From positions 1-64,000 of the IMG/VR virus record IMGVR_UViG_3300046323_000673: a stretch of DNA of 64,000 nucleotides, one strand, 5' to 3'. This DNA is from a virus. Shown here in pieces: positions 8,632 to 17,441 of this stretch. The translations under genes and the position numbers were made by a program. The first letter of the stretch is position 1. Each line of letters begins with the position of its first letter. Below the pieces are notes generated by a model. The model saw only the letters and a program-made list of their open reading frames with translations. It ran no database searches and was not told the DNA's origin.

Positions 8632-9336
8632 ATGGTTCAAGGTCAATGGGCGGTCGCGGTTCGGGTTGTATCGACGGGCAAGGGTATGTTCGTCGATGGG
8701 GCGGATGAGGTGCGGGAAGAGGTTGCACGCAAAGCATTCGGCCGGGCGATTCGTGCGGGTGAATTGGGTTTGCCCGTCGATGGCGAGATGATTAGCGCCG
8801 TTCGATTGTTGAAGAAAGATCACGAAATTGTACTTCTCGATAAGGGCGATGCGATTGTCGATGCCGAGGGTTCGTGGCGAATCGCGCAGCAACACGAGGT
8901 CGGTGCGATTGAACGGTGGAAGTCTCGCGCCACGAGTATTATGGGTGAACCTACGAAAACAGCGCCCTACCATGATGAAACGATCGCGTTGGGTGTGCCT
9001 TGCATTCCTGGTGCATGGGGCGGCGATGGGTGTGCCATGCATTCGGGATTCCCTCGTGATGCGAATGGGTTGTGCGTCGAAGGTCATCGTATGGTGAAAC
9101 GGCTCGACTTGGTTATCGTGCCCAAATCAATGCAGGATCGTTCGGGATTCCCGTCGACACTGACACGGGAAGAGATCGACCTCGTTAGGGCCGAAACCGT
9201 GCAAGAGAGTGTTCACTGCGAGAAATACGACAAACTCACCGACGAACAATTGAACGAGGCGCTTGCGATTCTTGAGGCAAGGAAAGCGCAACACGAGCGC
9301 AAGGTGTTCGTCGAGTTTCCCGACGCGCCTAAGTGA
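8632..9336 (+). CDS. hypothetical protein, 234 aa
   Basis: Not recognised. The N-terminal half is alpha/beta, followed by CIPGAWGGDGCAMHSGFP and NGLCVEGH, a Cys/His set that could bind metal. The C-terminus is a charged helix (LTDEQLNEALAILEARKAQHERK). The ATG at 8632 has a GAGGTG ribosome site and a CATGAT box at 8607-8612. Confidence 0.7.
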   Translation: MVQGQWAVAVRVVSTGKGMFVDGADEVREEVARKAFGRAIRAGELGLPVDGEMISAVRLLKKDHEIVLLDKGDAIVDAEGSWRIAQQHEVGAIERWKSRATSIMGEPTKTAPYHDETIALGVPCIPGAWGGDGCAMHSGFPRDANGLCVEGHRMVKRLDLVIVPKSMQDRSGFPSTLTREEIDLVRAETVQESVHCEKYDKLTDEQLNEALAILEARKAQHERKVFVEFPDAPK

Positions 9337-9355
9337 TTGCGCGCATGATGTCGGC

Positions 9356-9745
9356 ATGAGCAAGCGCAAGTCATTGCCGATCAAATCCCCCACGCCCAAA
9401 CCCCCCTACATGTATCCGCACAGGAATCTCGCAATTGAAGCGATGATTGCCGCGGTGATTATGAACGATCAAACGCACACGTCGCCGGTAATTGAAAGGC
9501 TGAATGGTAGTGATTGGATCGATCCTTATTTGGCGTCGTTGTTGGAAGCAAATATCGTCGTGATTTGTCACGAGGTTGAACACGCCTTGCAATGGGCGCC
9601 GCGAACCGAGATTCACCGCGCGGTGCAAAGGATGGTTCGGCAAGGGCGAATCATTCCCAAGCAGCACCCAACGCGAGCGATCCCTCTTTACGCACTGGCA
9701 GGGTGTGACGATGCCACGCACGATGCTTCCCCTTCCCCCGCTTGA
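9356..9745 (+). CDS. hypothetical protein, 129 aa
   Basis: Not recognised. The central region (EHALQWAPRTEIHRAVQRMVRQGRII) looks like a small winged helix, suggesting DNA binding. The start lies exactly 6 bases after CATGAT (9344-9349), so leaderless transcription is likely. The end overlaps the next gene by 35 bases. Confidence 0.65.
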   Translation: MSKRKSLPIKSPTPKPPYMYPHRNLAIEAMIAAVIMNDQTHTSPVIERLNGSDWIDPYLASLLEANIVVICHEVEHALQWAPRTEIHRAVQRMVRQGRIIPKQHPTRAIPLYALAGCDDATHDASPSPA

Positions 9746-9917
9746 ACCCCCTTCCAATCAAACGCAACCAGCCCGTCACGAGGTTTGGTTGCCCTGTTCT
9801 GCTCTTGGGTGCATCCACCTCGCGAGCACGATTCTAGGCACAGATACGGCCGAACAAGCAGCAACGGGGATTATGTGCATCGAGTGCACTCTCGCGTTGC
9901 TGTTCAAGCGGGCGTGA
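9711..9917 (+). CDS. small double-CxxC-type protein, 68 aa
   Basis: Not recognised. It carries CSALGC and CIEC, two possible metal-binding pairs. Its N-terminus MPRTMLPLPPL closely matches that of the large terminase (MPRTLLPLPEL). It overlaps the previous gene by 35 bases in another frame. Confidence 0.6.
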   Translation: MPRTMLPLPPLEPPSNQTQPARHEVWLPCSALGCIHLASTILGTDTAEQAATGIMCIECTLALLFKRA

Positions 9918-9950
9918 AGTGTTGCATGAAGTGGGCAAGGAGATCCCACC

Positions 9951-10865
9951 ATGCCTACAAAGAATTCCCATTCCACAGTGAAGAAGCATTTCGGCGTTCG
10001 CGCGCTCGTGTCGCTGCTCATGCTTGTCGTTGATTACGAGGTGCCCGTCGATTGCAATACCGCGGATGTGTTCAACGCGTGGGTGCGCGTAATCAATGCG
10101 GAATGGGCAAAGTCGCATCAACTTGACGCGCAAGCATGGGCATCAGAGCAATCGTTAATCGCAAGCGGCGCTCTTGTTCAGAATAATCGAGTGCGGCCGA
10201 CGTGCATCGATTCCTTGCCATATCGAACGGAATTCATGACGATCGATATGGGTGCTGTCGCTACTGCACTTGAAGCAAATCGTTCGTTGCATACGAATGG
10301 CGGTCAAAAGTCTTTCATTCGTATGCAGCTCGACTCGCATGTGATTCAGGCAGTGAAGGTCCTTCCCAACTTTGAGCGAGCGATTCTCCGGGGTGCGTTC
10401 GCTGTTATTGAAGAGCAATGCACCGAGTTCGACGATGTTCGTGTCGAGCTGATTGGGATGGCGTTCGACTTGGCCAATGGAATAGGGGACGTCGATATGT
10501 ATTCGCTTTCGACATATGCGCGGAAAGCATACGAGGAACGAGTTGCAAAGACTTCCGCACCCACAACGATCAATCAAACGCAAACCGACATCGCCAACGA
10601 ATGCGGGGCACTCTGCGCATTGCTGATTGAGAAGAACCGCAAGTACGGCGATTCAGCGTTGAACCCTGTGCATATCTTCTCGAAAGACCCGGCACACGTA
10701 CAGCTTCGACAACAGATCGATCACAAGATTGCACGAATCAAACGGAGTGATGAAAGCATCGAAGATGAAGACGTGACGCGTGATCTCATTGGGTATCTCG
10801 TTCTCTATCGAATCGCGCTCCAACGGTGGAAGAAGGGGCAGACCAATGCGAATCAAGTGCTCTGA
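9951..10865 (+). CDS. protein with C-terminal Nmad1/DUF1599-like domain, 304 aa
   Basis: Residues about 217-298 (KNRKYGDSALNPVHIFS, IDHKIARIKR, DVTRDLIGYLVLY) fit nucleotide modification associated domain 1, found in phages that modify DNA bases or nucleotide pools. The N-terminal 200 residues are not recognised. The start follows AAGGAG and a CATGAA box lies further upstream. Together with the methyltransferase it hints at DNA modification chemistry; no partner hydroxymethylase was seen. Confidence 0.7.
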   Translation: MPTKNSHSTVKKHFGVRALVSLLMLVVDYEVPVDCNTADVFNAWVRVINAEWAKSHQLDAQAWASEQSLIASGALVQNNRVRPTCIDSLPYRTEFMTIDMGAVATALEANRSLHTNGGQKSFIRMQLDSHVIQAVKVLPNFERAILRGAFAVIEEQCTEFDDVRVELIGMAFDLANGIGDVDMYSLSTYARKAYEERVAKTSAPTTINQTQTDIANECGALCALLIEKNRKYGDSALNPVHIFSKDPAHVQLRQQIDHKIARIKRSDESIEDEDVTRDLIGYLVLYRIALQRWKKGQTNANQVL

Positions 10866-11070
10866 TTGCACGTGCTTCCGCAGTACACCCGACCCCGAGC
10901 GGAAGTATTGCGGTTGGCCCTGTTCGATGTTCGGGTTTCCGCCCTTCATGCGCAAGACGGTCAATCGATTGCGTCGCCTTGAACGATGGGTTGCTGCAAT
11001 GGAATATCACAATATGCACAGGGCGAGAAAGGCCAGGCGGGCATGTTTAATGATCGCACCGACCGAATAA
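10846..11070 (+). CDS. small Cys-rich protein, 74 aa
   Basis: Not recognised. CSDCTCF and YCGWPC give five cysteines in the first 22 residues, consistent with a zinc knuckle, then a basic helical tail. It overlaps the previous gene by 20 bases and the next by 28. GGGGCA precedes the ATG. Confidence 0.6.
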   Translation: MRIKCSDCTCFRSTPDPERKYCGWPCSMFGFPPFMRKTVNRLRRLERWVAAMEYHNMHRARKARRACLMIAPTE

Positions 11071-11417
11071 GGATCACGACCCATGCGGCCGAACAATATC
11101 GAAAGCGAATCGACCGCAAGATATCAATGAACGAGGTTGTTTCGTTATTGACCGAGCGGGCGGCATGCGCAGCACACCTGAAGGACAAGACGCTCTTGGG
11201 CCATGAGCAATGGCGCATTGATGAACCGCACCCTTGCGTGCTCGTGATCAAGCGGGATAGGGATCAACCCATCGTCGCGGTTGTCGTGACCGTGCTTGAA
11301 ATAGAACGTCAACCCGATGATCTCGACTTGCGTGAATTCGCAAGTGAAACTCCGTTCGCGCCCATGACCAGAAAGCGCAAGCAGCAACGATCCCGCCGTC
11401 GCCGTCCCCGATTCTAA
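11043..11417 (+). CDS. hypothetical basic protein, 124 aa
   Basis: Not recognised with certainty. ITTHAAEQYRKRIDRKIS resembles the start of small phage or toxin-like proteins with an HAxxRxxxR pattern (DUF4258-like), followed by a beta-rich core. The C-terminal 18 residues are almost all Arg, Lys and Gln, suggesting nucleic-acid binding. Confidence 0.65.
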   Translation: MFNDRTDRIRITTHAAEQYRKRIDRKISMNEVVSLLTERAACAAHLKDKTLLGHEQWRIDEPHPCVLVIKRDRDQPIVAVVVTVLEIERQPDDLDLREFASETPFAPMTRKRKQQRSRRRRPRF

Positions 11418-11511
11418 CCCGCCTTTATTTCAAACTATTTCACCCGCCAAAACGAACATGTTCCCGATGCATGATGCCTACGAGCATCAACGCTCATTAG
11501 GAGGCATGTTC

Positions 11512-12396
11512 ATGTTTCAGCGATTCTACAAATACGCAAACAAGCAGCTCGACAAGTTCGGCGCGTATCTTTCGGTGCGGAACTATTCAGCGGAAGGACG
11601 GGCAAACAAGTTTCCCCTGCACGGTGCGATTGCACTGAGCAGCTACCGAACGAGCGATTCCATTCGGTTTGAATGGAATCTTGGCGAAGTGAAGCTGCGC
11701 GCATACGTCAGAAGCGAACCTGAAGAATCGCAATTCGCGGCGGGGTTTGCATTGCCAGGGTTCGCATTGCATTCAAGCGTGACGAGTTATCAAAAGCTCG
11801 GCAAAGCAACCAAGCGTATTGGACACTGCGAAGCCGACGTGCGTGTGTTTGACGGGGTAATCTATTGGACATCGCCGTTCGTGCATCCCGATATGTTCAA
11901 GAGTGACGAACCTTGGTACTTGCGGGGCAGCTTCTCGTTCGCGGATGCATTGCTTGGCAAGGTCGAAACGAAACGGGAATCGATATCAACAAACGAACCC
12001 GTGGTGATTCCAATGCCTGAAGGGTGCTACCCCGCGACGGTATCGTTCGACCTCGTGACATTCGGCCGCCCGCGATGGTTTCAAACGTCAACGAAGATGG
12101 CGGACATCAAGCTGGACAAGGGCGATGTTCCGTATCCCGGCAAAGGTGAAAACGCGTGGGATTGCGGCACGGATGGCACACGTCAACTTTCAATGCCTGC
12201 ATCGTCGCCGGCGGAAGCGGTTGGGTTCTTCGTTGGGCACGTATTGCAAAAGCGATGGTCGAGGGGTGGCAAGTCGTGGATGCCCGACCCGCCTAGTAGC
12301 GACGATGCACCGAACATCCCGAGCGATACGATTCCGCCTAGCGGAGTTTATACTGCAACGACGATCGTTCCCGGTGCGTCGCCCGTTCTGAATTGA
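11512..12396 (+). CDS. hypothetical protein, 294 aa
   Basis: Not recognised. A beta-rich sequence with many aromatics and no membrane segment, ending in a Pro/Ser-rich tail. The ATG at 11512 has AGGAGG 7 bases upstream; an ATG at 11506 is too close to it. CATGAT at 11470-11475 could be its promoter box. It may be a virion or host-interaction protein, but nothing shows this directly. Confidence 0.7.
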   Translation: MFQRFYKYANKQLDKFGAYLSVRNYSAEGRANKFPLHGAIALSSYRTSDSIRFEWNLGEVKLRAYVRSEPEESQFAAGFALPGFALHSSVTSYQKLGKATKRIGHCEADVRVFDGVIYWTSPFVHPDMFKSDEPWYLRGSFSFADALLGKVETKRESISTNEPVVIPMPEGCYPATVSFDLVTFGRPRWFQTSTKMADIKLDKGDVPYPGKGENAWDCGTDGTRQLSMPASSPAEAVGFFVGHVLQKRWSRGGKSWMPDPPSSDDAPNIPSDTIPPSGVYTATTIVPGASPVLN

Positions 12397-12409
12397 ATGC
12401 ACTCACCTT

Positions 12410-12434
12410 GCCCATGTTCCTCGCAAGCATGGGC
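12410..12434 (+). terminator. stem-loop after the 294-aa gene
   Basis: GCCCATG and CATGGGC form a 7-bp stem with an 11-base loop, 14 bases after the stop codon. No U run follows, so factor-independent termination would be weak. Confidence 0.35.
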
Positions 12435-12466
12435 CCTTCCCGCGACATGATATTCGTTGAAAGGTT

Positions 12467-12500
12467 CACGATGCGCTTTCCCTCTCGAATGCGCATCGTG
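12467..12500 (+). other. 10-bp stem, 14-base loop in the leader of the next gene
   Basis: CACGATGCGC (12467-12476) pairs with GCGCATCGTG (12491-12500), ending 13 bases before the ATG at 12514. It may affect translation or mark RNA processing. Similar hairpins with 13-14 base loops occur at 12840 and 15248. Confidence 0.4.
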
Positions 12501-12513
12501 ATGGGTGCTTATC

Positions 12514-12822
12514 ATGGCGACTTCGACAACGCGTGTGTTTGCTGATTCTGAATTGAAGCAGCTTGGTCTTCCCGGCAAATGTGAAGGGGGCGAAGTGCTT
12601 GAAGATCGATTGATTGAAACTGTCGATGAAGAGTACGCCCCGCGCGGCAAGGCGAAAAAGAAAGTCACGAATGAATTGCGATTCGTGGTCTTTCAGCTCG
12701 CGGACAAATCGATTTGGGGCGTTGCGTATACGAAGCACGAGAATGGTTCGGTGAGCTTCGACAAGCAGGCGGAAGGCACGAAATACGCATATCAACGCGT
12801 GCTCAAACCGATCGCGGTGTAA
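12514..12822 (+). CDS. hypothetical protein, 102 aa
   Basis: Not recognised. A small alpha/beta protein (RFVVFQLADKSIWGVAYTKHE, then YQRVLKPIAV) that could be one compact domain. The ATG at 12514 lies just after a stem-loop. It is followed by a strong hairpin and a new gene. Confidence 0.65.
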   Translation: MATSTTRVFADSELKQLGLPGKCEGGEVLEDRLIETVDEEYAPRGKAKKKVTNELRFVVFQLADKSIWGVAYTKHENGSVSFDKQAEGTKYAYQRVLKPIAV

Positions 12823-12839
12823 TCGAATCGTTGCGGCAT

Positions 12840-12880
12840 GAAGAGAGGGGAGCTTGCACAACGCGGGCTCCCCTCTCTTC
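12840..12880 (+). terminator. 14-bp stem-loop between genes
   Basis: GAAGAGAGGGGAGC pairs perfectly with GCTCCCCTCTCTTC across a 13-base loop, followed by ATTT. The stem strength suggests termination, or processing upstream of the GGAGG at 12885. CATGAA overlaps its 5' edge, so a promoter may start here. Confidence 0.5.
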
Positions 12881-12895
12881 ATTTGGAGGTTTGAT

Positions 12896-13204
12896 ATGCG
12901 GACCATTAAATGCGCGCCGGTGTATGAGCGTTGCGGGCATTGTTCGCTCCCGGATGCATTGCACACGCAAGAGCAGCGAATGACGTGCGAACGGCGATTA
13001 CTTGCGGATGTATCGCGCTCCTGGCCTCGTACGGTCCCGAGTCATACCGAACGCGTGACACTGATGAACAAGCGCATTCAAGCGGCATTGCTTGCCATTA
13101 CGAAGGCGATGCAGGTCGTGGAATTGCGTTCGGATGAACGAGCGAAGATTCACACGGCGGTTGACGTGTTCGGTGCGCGCATTGCACGAATTGAGGCGGC
13201 ATGA
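12896..13204 (+). CDS. hypothetical protein with N-terminal Cys pair, 102 aa
   Basis: Not recognised. The N-terminus has CAPVYERCGHC and a later Cys near residue 27, a possible zinc site, followed by a helical C-terminal half. GGAGG lies 7 bases before the ATG. The stop overlaps the next ATG (ATGA). Confidence 0.65.
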   Translation: MRTIKCAPVYERCGHCSLPDALHTQEQRMTCERRLLADVSRSWPRTVPSHTERVTLMNKRIQAALLAITKAMQVVELRSDERAKIHTAVDVFGARIARIEAA

Positions 13205-13437
13205 GAACGGGCGTGCATACCTCGCTCGGGATGGGTTTGCTTCCGTTTGCCGAAACGGATCACCCTGACGAAGATGATCCCGAAGTGCAACGCATCGCAA
13301 AGAGTATAGGGACAACCGCACGTGCACTCGCGAATGTAGCCGAGGAACGTTTGATCGGCGTGTTTTGCCGAACGGGCGAACGACCCGCGATGGATGACGT
13401 ACTTGCGATGCTCGAGGTCGAAGCATTTGAAAGATGA
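13201..13437 (+). CDS. hypothetical acidic protein, 78 aa
   Basis: Not recognised. A mostly helical acidic protein. It is translationally coupled to the previous gene through a 4-base overlap and ends 2 bases before palindrome copy 4. Confidence 0.6.
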   Translation: MRTGVHTSLGMGLLPFAETDHPDEDDPEVQRIAKSIGTTARALANVAEERLIGVFCRTGERPAMDDVLAMLEVEAFER

Positions 13438-13439
13438 CA

Positions 13440-13469
13440 AAATCCAATTGGATCGATCCAATTGGATTT
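13440..13469. repeat. 30-bp palindrome, copy 4 (perfect)
   Basis: Lies 2 bases after a stop codon, between tandem + genes. The right flank GTGGGCAACATAG gives CAACAT 7 bases out. The first 10 flanking bases match those beside copy 17 at 51454. Confidence 0.95.
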
Positions 13470-13524
13470 TGTGGGCAACATAGCCCGTTGCCATGAACGT
13501 GCATCGTCGGCGAACATCATCGAC

Positions 13525-14658
13525 ATGGCGACACGTACCGCACCGATCACGAAGCAAGTAGCACTCACGGGCACGGAAACCGACCTAGGTGCGCTCTTTG
13601 ATGAAACCGAGGGTAAGTTCCGGTTGACCGTACCAAGCGGCGCTACGTCGTCGGTGTGGATCGGCAAAAAGGGTGTGACTGCAACGGGTGGTGATGGTGG
13701 CGGGGCGTATGTTGCTGGCACGTGTGTGCAGCTTCCATCGACTTCGTTGCGTGGGTGGTTTGCCATCACGGATGGGGCGAGCGTGACGATCACGCTTGAG
13801 TGCGCGACGGGTGGTGCGGATGCTCCCGATTGGTCGGATGCAGGCACGACGAGTCCAGGCGGGGGCGGCGGTGGTGGGGGAACGGTTGACCAAGGTACAG
13901 GCGATCCGGCGAATCCTTGGTCAGTACAAGGCGTAAATGGTGGAACCCCCGAACGGCTTGCGACGGCGGCGCTTCAAGGCGCGGGTTTACCCAGTGCGTT
14001 GACCCCTGGCGGGGGTGTGAAGACTGGTCTGGTTGACGCGATCCCGGCGGGGACAAACAGTATTGGCAACGTCAATGCCGATCTCCGTGTTGGGTCCGCT
14101 GCTGTAACAAACGCGAATCCGGTTCCTACTGTTTTCCAGAACTTTCCGACATTCAATGTGCTTGCGCTTGCGACCGCACTCGGCAACGGCAAAGCATTGA
14201 TTTCGATCATGCTTAACGCGGGCGGTACGGCAACAAAAGTCCGGTTGCTTGATGTTCAAATCATGAACGTGCAGATTACCAATGTGACGGGTGTGCTTGC
14301 GGATATTCAAATACGCCGCATAACTGCGCATTCGGTCGGGACCGACATTACGAATCTCGTAACGAAGTTCGACACGTTGAATACGTTGGATGCGGGCATC
14401 ACCGTACGAACGGGCGCAACCGTCACAACTGAGGCAAACCCATTGCGTAAATGGTTATTAGCGACCGACGAATATGCTGTCGGATCGTTGGAAACCGAGA
14501 GTTTCCAGGCCTCACAGGAAAACCAATTTCCAGGTTTCTTTTTTGATCCACGCATGCAACCGCTTGTTGCGCGTCTAAATGAAGGATTTCAGATCCTTTG
14601 CAACACCAACACAACAGCCGGAACGTTTGACGTTGGTCTGACGTTTTCAGTGGAGTAA
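13525..14658 (+). CDS. probable virion or head-fibre protein, 377 aa
   Basis: Beta-rich and low in charge: an N-terminal domain (about 1-105), a poly-Gly linker (GGGGGGGG, about 114-121), then a C-terminal domain of repeated short beta strands. This layout is typical of decoration or fibre proteins. The ATG at 13525 has no clear ribosome site. It is paired with the next gene, 3 bases downstream. The structural role is inferred from composition and position. Confidence 0.6.
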   Translation: MATRTAPITKQVALTGTETDLGALFDETEGKFRLTVPSGATSSVWIGKKGVTATGGDGGGAYVAGTCVQLPSTSLRGWFAITDGASVTITLECATGGADAPDWSDAGTTSPGGGGGGGGTVDQGTGDPANPWSVQGVNGGTPERLATAALQGAGLPSALTPGGGVKTGLVDAIPAGTNSIGNVNADLRVGSAAVTNANPVPTVFQNFPTFNVLALATALGNGKALISIMLNAGGTATKVRLLDVQIMNVQITNVTGVLADIQIRRITAHSVGTDITNLVTKFDTLNTLDAGITVRTGATVTTEANPLRKWLLATDEYAVGSLETESFQASQENQFPGFFFDPRMQPLVARLNEGFQILCNTNTTAGTFDVGLTFSVE

Positions 14659-14660
14659 CA

Positions 14661-15158
14661 ATGGCGAACGTTTACAAGACAAACTTCGTAGTCACGGGTG
14701 CAGCATCTGGAACGAGCGAACAAATCGTTTTGGAAAACCCGTCCGGGAGTGACAAACTTGCGCGGGTGTATGTCCCGCTTGCGGTTGTCGCAGATCAAAG
14801 CTTCACGGTTTGGACATTGCATCGACGCGATGCGCTTCCGACGCATGGCGTCAATGGTAATGCGCCGACTGAACAAACACTCTATGCGATGGATTCTGCT
14901 TCCCCTGCATCCGTGTGTAAAGTCTTCACGGGTGAACCAGGTGTTGCGCTGACGTTTGGCGGTTCAATTACGTGGCTCGACACGGTATCGCTTGATGCGA
15001 GTGACGCGGGTGATGATATGGAAAGAATCCCCGCAAAGTATTTGCCAGAGGATCATGCGCTTGTGATTCGCCCTGGTGAGTGCTTATCAATTACAGTTCC
15101 CGAAGGCGTGGTCGAATACACGATCATTATGCTTTTTGAGGAAGAAACGATCTTATAA
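14661..15158 (+). CDS. probable small virion protein, 165 aa
   Basis: Not recognised by family. All-beta composition (VYKTNFVVTGAASGTSEQIVLENP, split here by a linker-like turn) resembles a phage decoration or fibre-associated protein. It is cotranscribed with the 377-residue protein and followed by a strong hairpin. Confidence 0.55.
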   Translation: MANVYKTNFVVTGAASGTSEQIVLENPSGSDKLARVYVPLAVVADQSFTVWTLHRRDALPTHGVNGNAPTEQTLYAMDSASPASVCKVFTGEPGVALTFGGSITWLDTVSLDASDAGDDMERIPAKYLPEDHALVIRPGECLSITVPEGVVEYTIIMLFEEETIL

Positions 15159-15247
15159 CACCCGACATCCTGCCCCGTTGCATTCAGTTTCCACATCCTC
15201 GACTCTGTGTTCGTCTGGACCATGACGACCCCCTCCGGACCCGTGAA

Positions 15248-15289
15248 CGAGGGGGATAGGCAGAATTCCCAAGAAGCCTATCCCCCTCG
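15248..15289 (+). terminator. 14-bp stem-loop before the terminase
   Basis: CGAGGGGGATAGGC pairs perfectly with GCCTATCCCCCTCG across a 14-base loop. No U run follows. It probably ends the preceding operon. The 181-base gap from 15159 to 15339 otherwise holds only the promoter below. Confidence 0.5.
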
Positions 15290-15302
15290 GACGCCTAAGT
15301 GC

Positions 15303-15331
15303 TTGACCTAGGCATCTTTACCGGGCACTTT
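15303..15331 (+). promoter_or_regulatory. putative promoter of the large terminase gene
   Basis: TTGACC (15303-15308), a 17-base spacer that begins TAGGCATC like the promoter at 58415, then CACTTT. The ATG at 15340 is 8 bases downstream, so the transcript would be nearly leaderless. Confidence 0.4.
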
Positions 15332-15339
15332 GACCGGGC

Positions 15340-17277
15340 ATGCCGCGCACGCTTCTTCCACTTCCCGAACTATCAAACGACGAATTACCGATTGGTTTCG
15401 TGTACGCGTCGCTTGACGAAGTGGCATCGTCACGGCAACACGGGAACGAACAGGAAGACGCTTCCCCGCCCGATAGCGAGCCTGTATCAAGTGAAGCGGG
15501 CAAAGAGTCAGACGAAGACCATCGCCGCCTTTTAAGGGGCATCCTATCGCGAGCGGAACGTGCCCGAAACGATCCGGCCGAGTTCTTCCGATTCGCACTC
15601 AGGGAAGAGCGCACACAAGCACGCATTGAAACAGCGGCGCATCAACGGGTGCTCTTCTCGTTCGTGCAGCACTATCAACGGTGCGTGATCCGAATGCCGG
15701 CAGGTAGCAGCAAAACGTTTTGCATGGCCGCTCTGACGTTGTGGCTTCTCGGCAATGATCCCACCGAACGCGGGGCGATCATCAGCGCGTCACAAGAGCA
15801 GGCGGCGAAACCGTTCAGCATGGTGCAAGACTACTTGGCGGACGAACATCGGCTCTATCCCGAGATGCACTTGGTCTTTCCTGCATTGCGTCCTTCGATA
15901 AGGCAGAAGGACAAGTGGACCGATACGCGCTTGGTTGTCGAAAGGCCACCGGGCATTCGTGATGCGTCACTTGCCGCGATTGGTATCGATGGTGCATTGC
16001 AAGGCGCGCGCTTGTCGTGGATTCTTGTCGACGATGCCTTGTCGGAAGAAAACACGGCAACGCCCGCGCAACGATTGAAACTGAACAAGCTCTTCTTCTC
16101 GAAAGTGATATCGCGCAAAGACGTCGAACGTTCGCGCATCGTCGTGACGAACACGCCTTGGCATCCGGGGGACCTCACGCACGCACTTGAGAAGGCGGGT
16201 TGGCCGACACTCACAATGAGCATCGAAGGGGATATCACCGTCACGAATGCGCCGGATTGGGACACGGACGAACTGCGCGTGAATCCCATGAGTAGGAACC
16301 CAAGTTGCGAGGGGTTGCGCCTCGTGTCGCACGATAGCGAGGATTACGGCGCGCCCCTGTGCGTGAAGCTCCGGAACGGGGATATCGTTCGCGCAAACGA
16401 TGACGAGATTGCATCGTTTCAACGGGGCGAACGAACAGACCTCTTTTACTTCGATGTCGACGGGGTTGTCCCGCTATGGCCCGAGAAGTTCCCCATCGAA
16501 GCGATTGAGGAACTCCGGGACGTCACGTACGCGAGCGAGCCGCAAACGTATAACCAGATGTATCGGTGCCTATGCCGCGACGACGCATCCGCGAAGTGCA
16601 AGATCGAATGGATTGAAAAGTGCAAGGATCAAGCAGTTACGCTCGGGGTGCACACGCTCGTGTCGGAGTACCGCGGGCCAAACGTTACCGTCACGGGTGT
16701 GGATCTCGCGATTGGTGAAGGTGAGCAGCACGATTACACGGCATTGTTTACGTTCGAGGTATTGCCATCGATTACGATATCGACCGAGAAGGGCAATCGA
16801 ATCGTGCGTAATGCGCGCAAGATACTCGATGTCGAATACGGGCGGTTTGCGGGGCGATTGATCGTCGACAAGATCATTGACAAGGTGCGGCGATACAACT
16901 CATTCGTGCGGGTAGAAACGAATGCGGCGCAAGACTTTATTCGTCAATGGATACTCGACGTCGATATTGCGATTCCCGTCAAGGCGCACACGACGGGCAA
17001 GAACAAAACGCAACGGGTAATCGGCGTGGAAGGGCTCTTCATCGAATTGGAGTCGGGTGCGTGGATCATCCCGTGCGACCCGTACACACGCGCGATGCCC
17101 GAACCCGTGCGCCGGTGGGTGGACGAATGCCTGTACTATCAGCCTCCCCCCGCGCATACGGGTGACATATTGATGGCGGCATGGCTTGCACGTGCACAGG
17201 CGCGTGCACTCGGGGCGTTCGATGGTGAAGGTAGTGGAAGCGGTGGAAGTGTTGCCGCGTCGATTGCTGCGCGATGA
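15340..17277 (+). CDS. terL: terminase large subunit, 645 aa
   Basis: The ATPase-nuclease motor that cuts concatemeric DNA and packages it through the portal. Seen: a deviant Walker A RMPAGSSKTF at 118-127, Walker B WILVDDALSEE at 227-237, and the nuclease-type VTGVDLAIGEG near residue 450 with HTGDILMAAWLA near the C-terminus. Length is normal for a phage terminase with both domains. It starts with MPRTLLPLPEL, shared with a small protein at 9711. Portal and head genes follow 6 kb downstream. Confidence 0.9.
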   Translation: MPRTLLPLPELSNDELPIGFVYASLDEVASSRQHGNEQEDASPPDSEPVSSEAGKESDEDHRRLLRGILSRAERARNDPAEFFRFALREERTQARIETAAHQRVLFSFVQHYQRCVIRMPAGSSKTFCMAALTLWLLGNDPTERGAIISASQEQAAKPFSMVQDYLADEHRLYPEMHLVFPALRPSIRQKDKWTDTRLVVERPPGIRDASLAAIGIDGALQGARLSWILVDDALSEENTATPAQRLKLNKLFFSKVISRKDVERSRIVVTNTPWHPGDLTHALEKAGWPTLTMSIEGDITVTNAPDWDTDELRVNPMSRNPSCEGLRLVSHDSEDYGAPLCVKLRNGDIVRANDDEIASFQRGERTDLFYFDVDGVVPLWPEKFPIEAIEELRDVTYASEPQTYNQMYRCLCRDDASAKCKIEWIEKCKDQAVTLGVHTLVSEYRGPNVTVTGVDLAIGEGEQHDYTALFTFEVLPSITISTEKGNRIVRNARKILDVEYGRFAGRLIVDKIIDKVRRYNSFVRVETNAAQDFIRQWILDVDIAIPVKAHTTGKNKTQRVIGVEGLFIELESGAWIIPCDPYTRAMPEPVRRWVDECLYYQPPPAHTGDILMAAWLARAQARALGAFDGEGSGSGGSVAASIAAR

Positions 17278-17339
17278 TGTCCTACTTTCGATCGCGCGAA
17301 TTGTCGTTCCAGCGACATGACTCTCCATGTTACTCGACG

Positions 17340-17369
17340 AAATCCAATTGGATCGATCCAATTGGATTT
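17340..17369. repeat. 30-bp palindrome, copy 5 (perfect)
   Basis: Lies 62 bases after the terminase stop. The left flank, read on the minus strand, is CGTCGAGTAACATGG with TAACAT 8 bases out, pointing into the terminase gene where no gene starts. Confidence 0.95.
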
Positions 17370-17384
17370 GGCGAAAGGTGAACC

Positions 17385-17426
17385 ATGCAACTAAAACGGA
17401 ACGAGTGCGCTACGGCTGTTCGATGA
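17385..17426 (+). CDS. possible 13-residue leader peptide
   Basis: ATG with an AAAGGTG ribosome site opens a 13-codon frame (MQLKRNECATAVR) directly after palindrome copy 5. Its stop lies next to the CATGAT box of the following gene. It may be a leader peptide or chance. Confidence 0.2.
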   Translation: MQLKRNECATAVR

Positions 17427-17441
17427 TGCATGATTGCGTGC

